Source: Hyphomicrobiaceae bacterium (GTDB lineage Bacteria; Pseudomonadota; Alphaproteobacteria; Rhizobiales; Xanthobacteraceae). From it: a stretch of DNA of 64,000 nucleotides. Location: the NCBI GenBank assembly GCA_947472885.1, contig CANJBX010000004.1:1-64000 (forward strand), in the 5' to 3' direction. A model generated the notes under the pieces. It worked only from the letters and a program-made list of their open reading frames with translations, was not told where the DNA came from and did no database searches. Position 1 is the stretch's first letter. Every line of letters starts with the position of its first letter. A program made the translations under genes and the position numbers. Shown piece after piece: positions 1-8,603 of this stretch.

Positions 1-783
1 ATCGACGTTCGCCGCCTGGGGCATCGGCACCAAATGGTTCCGCCGGATCCAGCCGACCAGACCTTCGACCTTGCCTTTGTCGTTGCCCTTGCCCGGCCGG
101 CCGAACCGGTCGAGGAACAGGTAGTGGGACTGCAGTTCGCTGAATACCCGCGTCCGCAGTCGCTGGCCATCCCCCAGGATACGCGCGACCGCGATCTTGG
201 TGTTGTCGTACAGGATCGACTTCGGAACCCCGCCGAAGAATGCAAACGCCCGAACGTGCCCGTCGCAAAAGGCCTCCGTCGTCTCCGCCGGAAAGGCCTG
301 CACGAAGCCGGCATCGCTGTGCGGCAGGTCCATCGCGAAGAAGTGGACCTTCTGCTCCACCCCGCCGAGCACCGCCCATGCCTCGCCAAAATCCGCCTGC
401 GCATGGCCCGGCTCGTGGCGCAGCGGCACGAACACCTCGCGCTGACGCTGACGGCGATCGTGAACATAGTCCTTCACGATCGTCATCCCGCCGCCATAAC
501 CATACTCATCGCGCAGCCGCTCGAAGATCCGCTTCGACGTATGATGCTGCTTCGAATGGGCCGTTCGGTCAGCTTCCAGAATCTGATCGATGATCGCGGT
601 AAAAAGATCGAGCTTCGGTCGCTTCGGCGCCCCGCCACGCCGGTACCCCGGCGGCACCGAAAACGTCATCATCTTGGCGACCGTCCGAGGATCAATCCCA
701 AATCGTCGCGCCGCCTCACGACGGCTCAAACCCTCAATCTGCACCGCATGGCGAACCCGTCCATATAACTCCACGCCCTTCAT
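1..783 (-). CDS. istA: IS21-family transposase IstA (partial, C-terminus outside window)
   Basis: This is the N-terminal 261 codons of an IS21-type DDE transposase, read leftward and cut by the window edge. The start is ATG at 783 (MKGVELYGRVRHAVQIEG). An N-terminal helix-turn-helix region (SRREAARRFGIDPRTVAKM) comes first. The RNase H-like core follows with all three acidic residues visible: Asp in QADFGEAW, Asp in ILYDNTKIAV and Glu in KGKVEGLVGW. IstA catalyses strand transfer and normally works with the ATPase IstB, whose gene would lie beyond position 1. The reading frame has no stops, so this part looks intact. The element lies next to the McrBC genes, which suggests an accessory, mobile neighbourhood. 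Confidence 0.93.
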   Translation of the reverse strand, partial: MKGVELYGRVRHAVQIEGLSRREAARRFGIDPRTVAKMMTFSVPPGYRRGGAPKRPKLDLFTAIIDQILEADRTAHSKQHHTSKRIFERLRDEYGYGGGMTIVKDYVHDRRQRQREVFVPLRHEPGHAQADFGEAWAVLGGVEQKVHFFAMDLPHSDAGFVQAFPAETTEAFCDGHVRAFAFFGGVPKSILYDNTKIAVARILGDGQRLRTRVFSELQSHYLFLDRFGRPGKGNDKGKVEGLVGWIRRNHLVPMPQAANVD

Positions 784-894
784 CCCTCCGCCTTCCGCCA
801 CACAGGCAAAAGGCTATCTGCTGACGGAGTTTTACTCCGGCGCAACCAGATTATCCGGCCGCTTCAGTGAGGGATTATTGCTCCGGCGCTTACA
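784..894 (-). mobile_element. terminal region of the IS21-family element (istA-proximal end)
   Basis: The minus strand reads TGTAAGCGCCGGAGCAATAA starting at 894, giving the 5'-TG terminus expected of IS21 elements. Related copies of GCG(C/G)CGGA follow at 881-889, 853-862 and 835-843. IS21 ends typically carry such repeated transposase-binding sites. The outer boundary at 894 is inferred from the TG and the outermost repeat. The other end is outside the window, so no target duplication can be checked. Confidence 0.65.
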
Positions 895-924
895 ACTGAA
901 TTCAACGTTGGCTGCAATCCGGTC

Positions 925-2124
925 CTAGCGTGACGCAAGGCTCTTAGTTAATTGGGCCAAAAATGCTTGCCCAGCCACGTCAGGGGAGGTGCCGATATTA
1001 AATATTAGACTTTCGATAGAGACGTCCTTCGCATGGAGCACCTGCACTGGGCTTGCCAGCGTTGACGGATATACGAGGAATGCGCGATTCACTCGGAGCT
1101 CGTGCGCGTAAAAAGCGATTTGATATATATCTGCCTCTGAGGGGTGCTCGCTCGCTTTGTACTTTGTATCGAGCACCGCGATCGGCTGCTGAGTAACTTC
1201 GTCGTTCAACAAGATATCAATACGAATCTTCATTTCAAAATTCGCATCAAGCTGGGCGTGGTGTTGACAGCGAACGGTCATGCCTTGCGGTTCATTCGCT
1301 CGTAGCCATTCCGCGATGAAGGATTCGAAGAGCTGCGGCATATAGAGTTCGAAGGGTATGAAAGTGCGGGTGTCCGGTTTTATTCCGGGGCCCGTGTGCT
1401 CAAGGATAAAGCGGCAAAGTCCATGCATCGGTGAATAGTCGTCGTTTAGACGATTGTATATTCTGTTGACGCAATCGCTTGCTGTGTGGCGATCTAATGT
1501 GATTGTTCCAGCCAGGGTGCGCCGTGCACGATCCAGCTCAATCCGAACTTTGTCATGCTGAAGGGCTTGGCGGTGCACTTGGTGGAGAGTCCACAGTAGT
1601 ATCCGATTTTCTTCGATATCGGCAGTGTGCTCTTCGTAATGGCAGGGCATAAGCGGAATGCCGAGTGCGCAGTTCAATGCGGCGCCAACGACATCTACTT
1701 GTCCTCGTAGGTATGGTAGCTCTTCAGTCTGTTCGATGTAATTTCTATAAAGGCCCTTCCGCGCACGATTGAGAACACGACGTGCCAGAATCGATACAAT
1801 TCGCTCGTAAACATCTGCAAGGCTTTCGACTAAAACCTCGCCATCGAACAGGCGGAAAGATTTGAGATTGTAAGCTACCTCAAGCATTCGAAAAATGTTG
1901 GCAACAGGCACCTTAGGAATGACGCGGACTAGCAAGTCATCGCCAATGGGTATCTGTCCAATCCAGCCGTGCGACCGAACGCTACACATGTAGCCATTCA
2001 GCGGGCTCGCTGGTTCGACGTCGAATTTTCGGGAGTCGCGCAACGCCAGAATTTCGGTGTCGAGAAGATGGTCTTGCGGGAATTTCGCAGCCACTTCCTC
2101 TTGCAGGTCAATGACACGCTGCAT
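925..2124 (-). CDS. mcrC: McrC-family nuclease subunit of a type IV (5mC-type) restriction system
   Basis: McrC-like subunit of 399 aa, encoded directly after the mcrB-like gene. An N-terminal McrC-specific part precedes a C-terminal PD-(D/E)XK nuclease motif: Asp in KIRIDILL, then the D-x-K triad in AVLDTKYK, followed by the helix with QIAFYAHEL. In this family McrC cuts DNA after McrB GTPase-driven translocation between modified sites. The start is placed at ATG 2124, 5 nt after the mcrB stop. The frame stays open to a TTG at 2247, but that would overlap mcrB by 118 nt. Base composition is lower in GC than the core genes. The IS21 end lies 30 bp past its stop, so the gene is not interrupted. 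Confidence 0.88.
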   Translation of the reverse strand: MQRVIDLQEEVAAKFPQDHLLDTEILALRDSRKFDVEPASPLNGYMCSVRSHGWIGQIPIGDDLLVRVIPKVPVANIFRMLEVAYNLKSFRLFDGEVLVESLADVYERIVSILARRVLNRARKGLYRNYIEQTEELPYLRGQVDVVGAALNCALGIPLMPCHYEEHTADIEENRILLWTLHQVHRQALQHDKVRIELDRARRTLAGTITLDRHTASDCVNRIYNRLNDDYSPMHGLCRFILEHTGPGIKPDTRTFIPFELYMPQLFESFIAEWLRANEPQGMTVRCQHHAQLDANFEMKIRIDILLNDEVTQQPIAVLDTKYKASEHPSEADIYQIAFYAHELRVNRAFLVYPSTLASPVQVLHAKDVSIESLIFNIGTSPDVAGQAFLAQLTKSLASR

Positions 2125-2129
2125 TTTGT

Positions 2130-4568
2130 CTATTGGTTCCAAGACGCCAATATGCCGGTCGAAAGGGTTTTCCAGCGCAGCGGTTCCAATTTGCTGGGTT
2201 GGTCGTAGAAGTACTCTTCCAAGTACGGTTCTATTTCGCCTTCCCAAATGTCCCTTAGAGTTGACGGAAGCGCGGCGCCGTCCTTCAGGAAAAAGGAAAT
2301 GCCAATCTCGTAATTGGGGTCGTTGATTACAGCGTTTACGGTTTGTAAGGCCTTGAGTAGGTCCTCGGCAGCGAGGCCATTCGTTTCAAGTTGTGTGCGC
2401 AATACGTCGTAATCTGGAGCAAGGTGAATGAAGCTGAAGCGCCTGCGCAAGGCGTGATCGACGACAGCGATCGACCGGTCGGCTGTGTTCATTGTGCCGA
2501 TTATGTAAACGTTGGTTGGAATACCAAAGAGCTTTTCTTCCCCAGCCAGTGGGATTGTCTTGTCTCGGTATTCGAGAAGGTACATTAGCTCGCCGAATAT
2601 GCGTGCCAAGTTTCCCCGATTGATCTCGTCGATGATTAGGACGCATGGGGAACCGTCAGTGATCCTTTGTGCATTCTTACAGAATTGCAAAAAGCGACCC
2701 GGCATACGCATGAAAGTCATTTGGCCGTCTTGCACGACCGGACGAATGCCATGCATGAAATCTTCATAACCGTAGGATGGATGAAATTGTACTGTTTCAA
2801 TGATCCCATGGGTCTTGCTGATTAAGAGCCGAGCCAACTTATCTGCAACATAAGTTTTTCCTGTCCCCGGGGGGCCTTGGAAAATGAGGTGTTGCTTTCG
2901 CTTCAGGCGGCTCAACCAAATCGCAATGGTCTCCTCTGCGATGGCTGTCTCGGTCGAGAAGTTTTCTACCGAGTATTCGGGTGCAATTTTTACCGAAAGT
3001 GCAGGGGGGAGTGCCGTATCCGAGAGCCCGATCAATTGTTCTAGCTCGTCAACCAAGATTTCATTGTCAGTAATCTCTGTAAGCGTCTTCATTGAAAGCA
3101 GACGGTGCGTTGCGGTTGGCCACGTGCCACTTTTTTCCCATTCGACATCGCGGATATGTCGGTAGAACGCCCGGTCGGGTTCGAAGCGATAGTCGGACTT
3201 TACTTTTCCAAACCCAATAATTTCCCGCCGGCCCCTCTTCGCGAAGACCCAATCCCCCGGCATCATGCGGTGGGAAAAATCGAAGCATTGGTTTGCGTTT
3301 ACGAGAGATTGCGGCTCGGGAGCCGTTTGATTCATTAGCGCTTTGGTCGCTTCCGCATCGCTGCAGCCACTTAAGTCGCCGACGTAGTCCCAGCCAATGC
3401 CCGCGATACCCGCATCTCGGAACTCGTCCCAGTGCTTTGCGTCTTGACCTGGAGCGTAAAGCCAAACGCGGCGAAACTCTTCTTTGTCATGTTTTGGCTG
3501 TTGGTATTCTGCGTCGGCAATTGGGGGCGCGGAAGGCATGGGGAGGCTTCCAAACAAATGATGGCCTGCTTGGCCGCTATAAACTTCGTCGAGTAGTTTC
3601 ACCAGCTGTTCGGGCACTGCGGTTAAGTATCCGCCCTGATGAAGATTGAGATTGGGATCATAAAATAAATTCCGGTGCGCCTTTCGAATTTCTACAAGGC
3701 GGTCACGTGCATTTTGATTTGAAAAGAGTTCTTCGCGCGCAAAGGGCGGGATTAGTGGGGTTAAGTCACGAAGCTGGACGCGGTAGCACGGCTGGCCTGC
3801 CCAAGCGGTGTTTTCAATGCCCACAAAATCTGGGCGGGCTCGACTGTCAGCTTGAGATATTCCGCTAAATCCAGAATTGTCGGTGAGGTGTAGAATTATA
3901 TCGTTTGGCTGCACCAGCCGCATGTTCTGGTAAATATCGGCGCCATCTTGGGACCGAAGTGGCGACCATAAAGCGTGACCAACTGCGTGGTCGCCATCCG
4001 TTCGATCCGGTCGGTCCTTGGTGAGGGATTTTTCAACCCATACGGCGGGGTATTGCCGCGTTAGCAGCTGCCATTGCCCGTGCTCTGAGGGGTCAATAAT
4101 CTTTTCCGCAACCAAGTCGCGGCGCGCCTGCCGAACTCGGTTTTGCCAACTGTTTTCGTTGGACACCTTCAAAATCATTTCGCGAAGATGCTTTGGCAGC
4201 GAAAATTGATTGGCTAGGAGTTCATAGGCCTCGTTGGGCTCAATAGGAGCAGGAGCTTGGGCCAGCAGAAGGTCATGCAATGCAACCTTCACTTCCCCTT
4301 TGGTTGGAAGCCCCAATGCTTCAATCTTGAACCCGCGTTTTTGCAGGTAGGTATTTGCTTCGGTGCCACCGCTGAACTCCGCGTTCGGAATTCCAGTAGC
4401 CAATGCGACAATCTGTTTGGGGGGGTAAAACTTGCCATTCTTTGAAAGGGCATATTTGTAACTTTCGCGCTCTTCCCAGCCCTGCCACGTCGGTAATGGA
4501 CGGTCGTCTCGATCAAATTGAGCGAGAGCCTCGTCTATACGCTCGGAACTTACTGGGGGGAGTGGCAT
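2130..4568 (-). CDS. mcrB: McrB-like GTPase subunit with N-terminal reader domains
   Basis: This 812-aa protein combines several predicted modules ahead of a McrB AAA+ motor. Residues about 20-80 resemble the N-terminal head of ScoMcrA-type enzymes (TWQGWEERESYKYAL). Residues about 90-170 look like a winged-helix/Mrr-N-like segment. Two PUA/EVE-like modules follow, about 200-325 and 364-480 (RRVWLYAPGQ... PGDWVFAKRGRREIIGFG). The motor has Walker A GPPGTGKT near 563, Walker B LIIDEINRGN near 643 and the McrB hallmark MNTADRS near 691. EVE/PUA-like domains in this class read modified bases, so I infer recognition of modified phage or foreign DNA. The start is ATG 4568 (MPLPPVSSERIDEAL); the frame extends only to a TTG at 4646. 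Domain assignments other than the motor are by eye. Confidence 0.9.
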   Translation of the reverse strand: MPLPPVSSERIDEALAQFDRDDRPLPTWQGWEERESYKYALSKNGKFYPPKQIVALATGIPNAEFSGGTEANTYLQKRGFKIEALGLPTKGEVKVALHDLLLAQAPAPIEPNEAYELLANQFSLPKHLREMILKVSNENSWQNRVRQARRDLVAEKIIDPSEHGQWQLLTRQYPAVWVEKSLTKDRPDRTDGDHAVGHALWSPLRSQDGADIYQNMRLVQPNDIILHLTDNSGFSGISQADSRARPDFVGIENTAWAGQPCYRVQLRDLTPLIPPFAREELFSNQNARDRLVEIRKAHRNLFYDPNLNLHQGGYLTAVPEQLVKLLDEVYSGQAGHHLFGSLPMPSAPPIADAEYQQPKHDKEEFRRVWLYAPGQDAKHWDEFRDAGIAGIGWDYVGDLSGCSDAEATKALMNQTAPEPQSLVNANQCFDFSHRMMPGDWVFAKRGRREIIGFGKVKSDYRFEPDRAFYRHIRDVEWEKSGTWPTATHRLLSMKTLTEITDNEILVDELEQLIGLSDTALPPALSVKIAPEYSVENFSTETAIAEETIAIWLSRLKRKQHLIFQGPPGTGKTYVADKLARLLISKTHGIIETVQFHPSYGYEDFMHGIRPVVQDGQMTFMRMPGRFLQFCKNAQRITDGSPCVLIIDEINRGNLARIFGELMYLLEYRDKTIPLAGEEKLFGIPTNVYIIGTMNTADRSIAVVDHALRRRFSFIHLAPDYDVLRTQLETNGLAAEDLLKALQTVNAVINDPNYEIGISFFLKDGAALPSTLRDIWEGEIEPYLEEYFYDQPSKLEPLRWKTLSTGILASWNQ

Positions 4569-5004
4569 GGTTGCTTGGGCAGTCTCTGCGATTGACCATT
4601 GAAGGATGCAACATTCGCCGATCGATTGCGAAGGGGCAATTCTCAATGCTTACGCGAATGCGATGGTGTGGTTGCCTGCTATTCGGCCCCGTTCGGGCCC
4701 CCAGCGTCGGGCCTAACGATCAAGGTGGTGACCGGGCTACAAAAGAGAGCTACAAAGCGGTCTGAGTAGTGGTTCTATAATGTGTTGTTTATCAATATCT
4801 TAGGTCGACCCAAGCGGTTTCTTCTCGGCCGCACCATCTAAAAAATAGGCGATTGAACCGGGGTGGGTTTGATCGCTGCCGCCCGCACCCGATACGAGGT
4901 GCGGGAACAGATGTCCGCCCATCCCCAAAATCGTATTTTTGAAAAGCCGTCACTTGCCGCGGGGCCGGCGTTGCGCACGACGGTCGCGCGTCCGCCCCTG
5001 CCGT
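4569..5004. other. intergenic region upstream of mcrB, no gene recognised
   Basis: This 436-bp gap lies between the mcrB start and the stop of the deacetylase gene. Both neighbours are on the minus strand, so it contains the 5' region of mcrB. I see no tRNA, no convincing ORF and no clear terminator. A TATAAT at about 4776 on the plus strand has no matching -35. The mixed base composition may mark the edge of the McrBC islet. Confidence 0.5.
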
Positions 5005-5811
5005 TCAGCGCGGTGGCACGACGTGGACAATCTTGTAGCCGCCGGCTTTGAGCGCGCGCAGCAGGCCCGGCAGCATCTCGGCGGTCTGCTGTTTGGTGTC
5101 GTGCAGCAGCAAGATGCCGCCGTTGCTGTGGCGGAGCCGCGCCATCACCAGTTCAAGCTGCTCCTGCGGCCGCATTGGATTCCAGTCGCCCGCCCATTCG
5201 TCGGCGCCAAACACCACGATCTTGCGCGCCGCGAGCCGCTCCAGCAGTTCCGGCGACGACACAAATCCCGGAAACCGGAAGAACGGCGTGCGCGGCTCGG
5301 CACCGGCCTTGCCGTAGAGCGCGATGTCGTCGGCGGCGAAGCCGCGGTTGATATCGGCCATCGCCCGGTCGGGCTTTATGTGACCGAGCAGGGGGTGATT
5401 ATAGGAGTGATGGGCGACGGTGTGGCCCTCGGCCAGTTCGCGTCTGGCCAGCGCCGGCGATTTCACCGCCATGCGGCCCAGCAGAAAAAACGTCGCTCGG
5501 ACGCATTCGGACTTGAGCGTATCGAGGATGCGTCCGGTGGTGCCGGGCAACGGACCATCGTCGAACGTCAGCGCGACTTCCTTGGGCCGGAGCGGCAGCG
5601 TGGTCGGGAAATGCTTGCGGCCCACACGCGGCGTCGAACTGTCCACGGTCAGGATGCGCGCGGTGCCGAGCGCATCGGGGCGTCCCGCGCAATCTGCGCC
5701 CGTGGCTGTCGCGGCACTGACATTCCACAGTGACATCACACCGGCGAGCGCAATCACGCCCTTGAACCCTCGCCGGGTTTGCCACGTTGAAAAGCCGAGC
5801 GTACAAGCCAT
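5005..5811 (-). CDS. polysaccharide deacetylase (NodB/CE4 family), exported
   Basis: 268-aa CE4-type deacetylase with a hydrophobic N-terminal segment (about residues 18-36), probably a signal peptide. Catalytic motifs are visible: motif 1 TFDDGP near residue 82, motif 2 HSYNHP near 134, motif 3 with PFFRFPGF near 172, and the C-terminal LLLHD. These enzymes remove N- or O-acetyl groups from chitooligosaccharides, peptidoglycan or exopolysaccharide. The substrate cannot be told from sequence. The gene diverges from mgtE with only 58 bp between starts. A second, longer CE4 protein lies at 45978-47144. Confidence 0.88.
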   Translation of the reverse strand: MACTLGFSTWQTRRGFKGVIALAGVMSLWNVSAATATGADCAGRPDALGTARILTVDSSTPRVGRKHFPTTLPLRPKEVALTFDDGPLPGTTGRILDTLKSECVRATFFLLGRMAVKSPALARRELAEGHTVAHHSYNHPLLGHIKPDRAMADINRGFAADDIALYGKAGAEPRTPFFRFPGFVSSPELLERLAARKIVVFGADEWAGDWNPMRPQEQLELVMARLRHSNGGILLLHDTKQQTAEMLPGLLRALKAGGYKIVHVVPPR

Positions 5812-5869
5812 GACGAACTATCTTTCGAACTATCCATTTTCAGTCGCGCAAGTGGAACCGTGATCCGGC

Positions 5870-7285
5870 ATGGCCGACCCGCAAGACATGACCGTCGTAA
5901 CGCCAGACCCCGCTGCCGTCGAGTTACGCGACGCCGCCGGCGCCATTAGTCCTGAATATGTTGAACGGGTGGTTGAGGCCATCTACGCGTCCGACGCCGC
6001 GACCCTGCGCGACCTTGTCGGCGACCTGCATGAGGCCGACAGCGGCGACCTGATCGAGGCACTCGACCCGGAAGACCGCCCGCGTCTCGTGACGCTGATG
6101 GGCGCCGACTTCGACTTCACGGCGCTGACCGAAGTCGACGATACGGTGCGCGAGGACATTCTCGAGGAATTATCGACCTCGACCGTGGCCGAGGGCGTCC
6201 GTGACCTCGATAGCGACGATGCCGTCCGCATTCTCGAGGACCTGCCCAAGGACGAGCAGGACGAAATCCTCGACCAGCTGCCGGCCTCCGAGCGCGTCGC
6301 GCTGGCCCGCAGCCTCGATTACCCGGAAGCGTCCGCCGGCCGGCGCATGCAGGACGAGGTCATCGCCGTTCCGCCGGCCTGGACCGTCGGCCACGCCATC
6401 GACTACCTGCGCGAGACGGCGGAACTGCCGGATCGCTTTTACGAAATCTATGTCGTCGATCCGGACCGCAAGCTCCTCGGCGCCGTCGCGCTCGACAAGC
6501 TGCTGCGCACCAATCGCCCGGTTTCGGTCTCCGAACTGATGGACGAGGATTTCCGCCGCGTCCACGCCGACGACGACCAGGAGGAAGTGGCGCGCATGTT
6601 CGAGCGCTACAATCTGATCGCGGTGCCGGTGGTGGACGACGACGACCGGCTGGTCGGCATGATCACGTTCGACGACATCGTCGATGTCATCGAGGAAGAG
6701 GCCGAAGAAGACATCAAGGCGCTCGGCGGTGTGGCCCGTGAGGAAGAACTTTCCGATACGGTGTGGACGATTACGCGCGGCCGCTTCAACTGGCTGCTGG
6801 TCAATCTCGGGACCGCGTTCCTGGCGTCCTCCGTGCTTGGCGCGTTCGAGGGTGAATTGCAGAAGATGGTCGCTCTCGCGGTGCTGGCGCCGATTGTCGC
6901 CAGTCAGGGCGGTAATGCGGCGACCCAGACCATGACCGTGGCCGTGCGCGCGCTCGCCACCCGCGAACTGAACGACTCCAACGCGATGCGCGTGATCGTG
7001 CGCGAATTGCTGGTCGGCCTGCTGAATGGAATTGCGTTCGCCGTCATCACCGGCGTCGCGGCCTATGCGTGGTTCCGCGTGCCGGACCTCGGCATCGTCA
7101 TCGCGCTGGCGATGTTGTGTAACCTGGTCGCAGCGGCGCTCGGCGGCATTCTCATTCCGCTGATCCTGCACCGCCTGAAGGCCGATCCGGCGGTGTCGTC
7201 CGGGGTGTTCGTCACGACGATCACCGATGTGGTCGGGTTCTTCTCGTTCCTCGGCATTGCGTCCCTGTGGTTCGGCTTCAAATAG
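5870..7285 (+). CDS. mgtE: magnesium transporter MgtE
   Basis: 471 aa, with the canonical MgtE layout. A helical MgtE_N domain (about 35-140) is followed by a CBS pair (about 145-265) ending IAVPVVDDDDRLVGMITFDD, then a plug helix and five predicted membrane helices (about 295-470). The pore region contains the conserved GGNAATQTMTV. MgtE is a Mg2+-selective channel whose cytosolic N and CBS domains close it when Mg2+ is plentiful. The many acidic residues in the N domain fit the Mg2+-sensing role. ATG 5870 lies 58 bp from the divergent deacetylase start. I see no M-box-like leader in so short a space. Confidence 0.95.
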   Translation: MADPQDMTVVTPDPAAVELRDAAGAISPEYVERVVEAIYASDAATLRDLVGDLHEADSGDLIEALDPEDRPRLVTLMGADFDFTALTEVDDTVREDILEELSTSTVAEGVRDLDSDDAVRILEDLPKDEQDEILDQLPASERVALARSLDYPEASAGRRMQDEVIAVPPAWTVGHAIDYLRETAELPDRFYEIYVVDPDRKLLGAVALDKLLRTNRPVSVSELMDEDFRRVHADDDQEEVARMFERYNLIAVPVVDDDDRLVGMITFDDIVDVIEEEAEEDIKALGGVAREEELSDTVWTITRGRFNWLLVNLGTAFLASSVLGAFEGELQKMVALAVLAPIVASQGGNAATQTMTVAVRALATRELNDSNAMRVIVRELLVGLLNGIAFAVITGVAAYAWFRVPDLGIVIALAMLCNLVAAALGGILIPLILHRLKADPAVSSGVFVTTITDVVGFFSFLGIASLWFGFK

Positions 7286-7354
7286 CGCCCGGAAACACCT
7301 GACAAGCATTGTTGCCGGTCCTACACTTGTCCCAACGAAGTGCGGGAGGCTTTG

Positions 7355-8527
7355 ATGATTCCGAATGCCTGGAGCGGCTTCAATTTCGGGCTGGGCGAGG
7401 ATGTCGATGCGCTGCGCGATAGCGCGCGTTCGTTCTCGCAGGACCGGACTGCTCCCCGTGCGGCCGAGATCGACCGCGACAACAAATTTCCGCGCGACCT
7501 GTGGCCTGAGATGGGCTAGCTCGGATTGCTCGGTATTACCGCCGACGAGGAACACGGCGGCGCGGGGATGGGGTATCTCGCGCATTGCGTCGCGATGGAG
7601 GAAGTCTCGCGCGCGTCGGCGTCGGTTGGATTGTCCTATGGCGCGCATTCGAACCTGTGCGTCAACCAGCTCAGCCGCAACGGCACGGCAGAGCAAAAGA
7701 AAAAATACCTGCCGAAGCTGATTTCCGGCGAACACGTCGGCGCGCTGGCGATGTCGGAGCCTTCCGCGGGGTCCGATGTGGTGTCGATGCGTACCCGCGC
7801 CGACAAGAAGGGCGATCGCTACGTCCTCAACGGCTCGAAGATGTGGATCACCAACGGGCCGTTGGCGGATACCATTGTGGTCTATGCCAAGACCGACCGC
7901 ACGGCGGGCGCGCGCGGCATCACGGCCTTCATCGTCGAAAAAAGTTACAAGGGCTTCGCGCCGGCGCAGAAACTCGACAAGCTCGGCATGCGCGGCTCCG
8001 ACACCAGCGAACTCGTATTCACCGATTGCGAAGTGCCGGAAGAGAACGTCGTCGGCGCCGTCGGCAACGGCGTCAATATCCTGATGTCGGGCCTCGACTA
8101 CGAACGCGTCGTGCTGGCGGCGGGGCCGCTCGGCATCATGCAGGCGTGCATGGATGTGGTGATCCCCTATGTCCACGACCGCCAGCAGTTCGGCCAGCCC
8201 ATCGGGCGCTTCCAGCTGGTGCAGGCCAAGCTCGCCGACATGTACGTCACCATGAATGCGGCGAAATCTTACGTCTATGCGGTAGCCCGCGCGTGCGACG
8301 ACGGCCGCACCACGCGCGAGGATGCTGCGGGCGCAATCCTCTATGCGGCGGAGCGCGCGACTTGGATGGCGCTGGAGGCGATCCAGTGCCTCGGCGGCAA
8401 TGGCTACATCAACGATTTCCCGACCGGGCGGCTGCTGCGCGATGCCAAGCTCTACGAAATCGGGGCGGGGACCAGCGAAATCCGCCGCATGCTGATCGGG
8501 CGGGAACTTTTCGAGAAGACGCGATAA
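7355..8527 (+). pseudogene. ivd: isovaleryl-CoA dehydrogenase with in-frame amber stop
   Basis: Acyl-CoA dehydrogenase matching isovaleryl-CoA dehydrogenase over its length (390 codons), the FAD enzyme converting isovaleryl-CoA to 3-methylcrotonyl-CoA in leucine breakdown. ATG 7355 has a good ribosome-binding site (GGGAGG). Codon 55 is TAG (7517-7519), in the stretch PEMG*LGLLGIT where the family has Glu (GELGLLGI), so a GAG-to-TAG change explains it. The same frame resumes with [22 protein letters not shown], the FAD/substrate loop [23 protein letters not shown] and C-terminal [10 protein letters not shown]. Nothing else is damaged. It may be a recent null allele, a base-call error or a readthrough codon. 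Restarts after the stop would lack the N-terminal helices. Confidence 0.9.
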
Positions 8528-8603
8528 TGGGCGCATCTGGTATGAGTTCCCCGATTATGTGGCAGTCTGTAACCGCGGCGGCGATTCTGGTTTAGTGGTC
8601 GGC

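Noticed and set aside
4569-4646. Longer N-termini for mcrB (TTG 4646) and mcrC (TTG 2247)
   Set aside because: Both begin at TTG without ribosome-binding sites; the mcrC extension would overlap mcrB by 118 nt. ATG starts fit better.
6170-8536. A 788-codon open frame on the minus strand
   Set aside because: It is antisense to mgtE and ivd, its sequence is Arg/His/Asp-rich as expected for the complement of GC-rich genes, and it resembles no protein.
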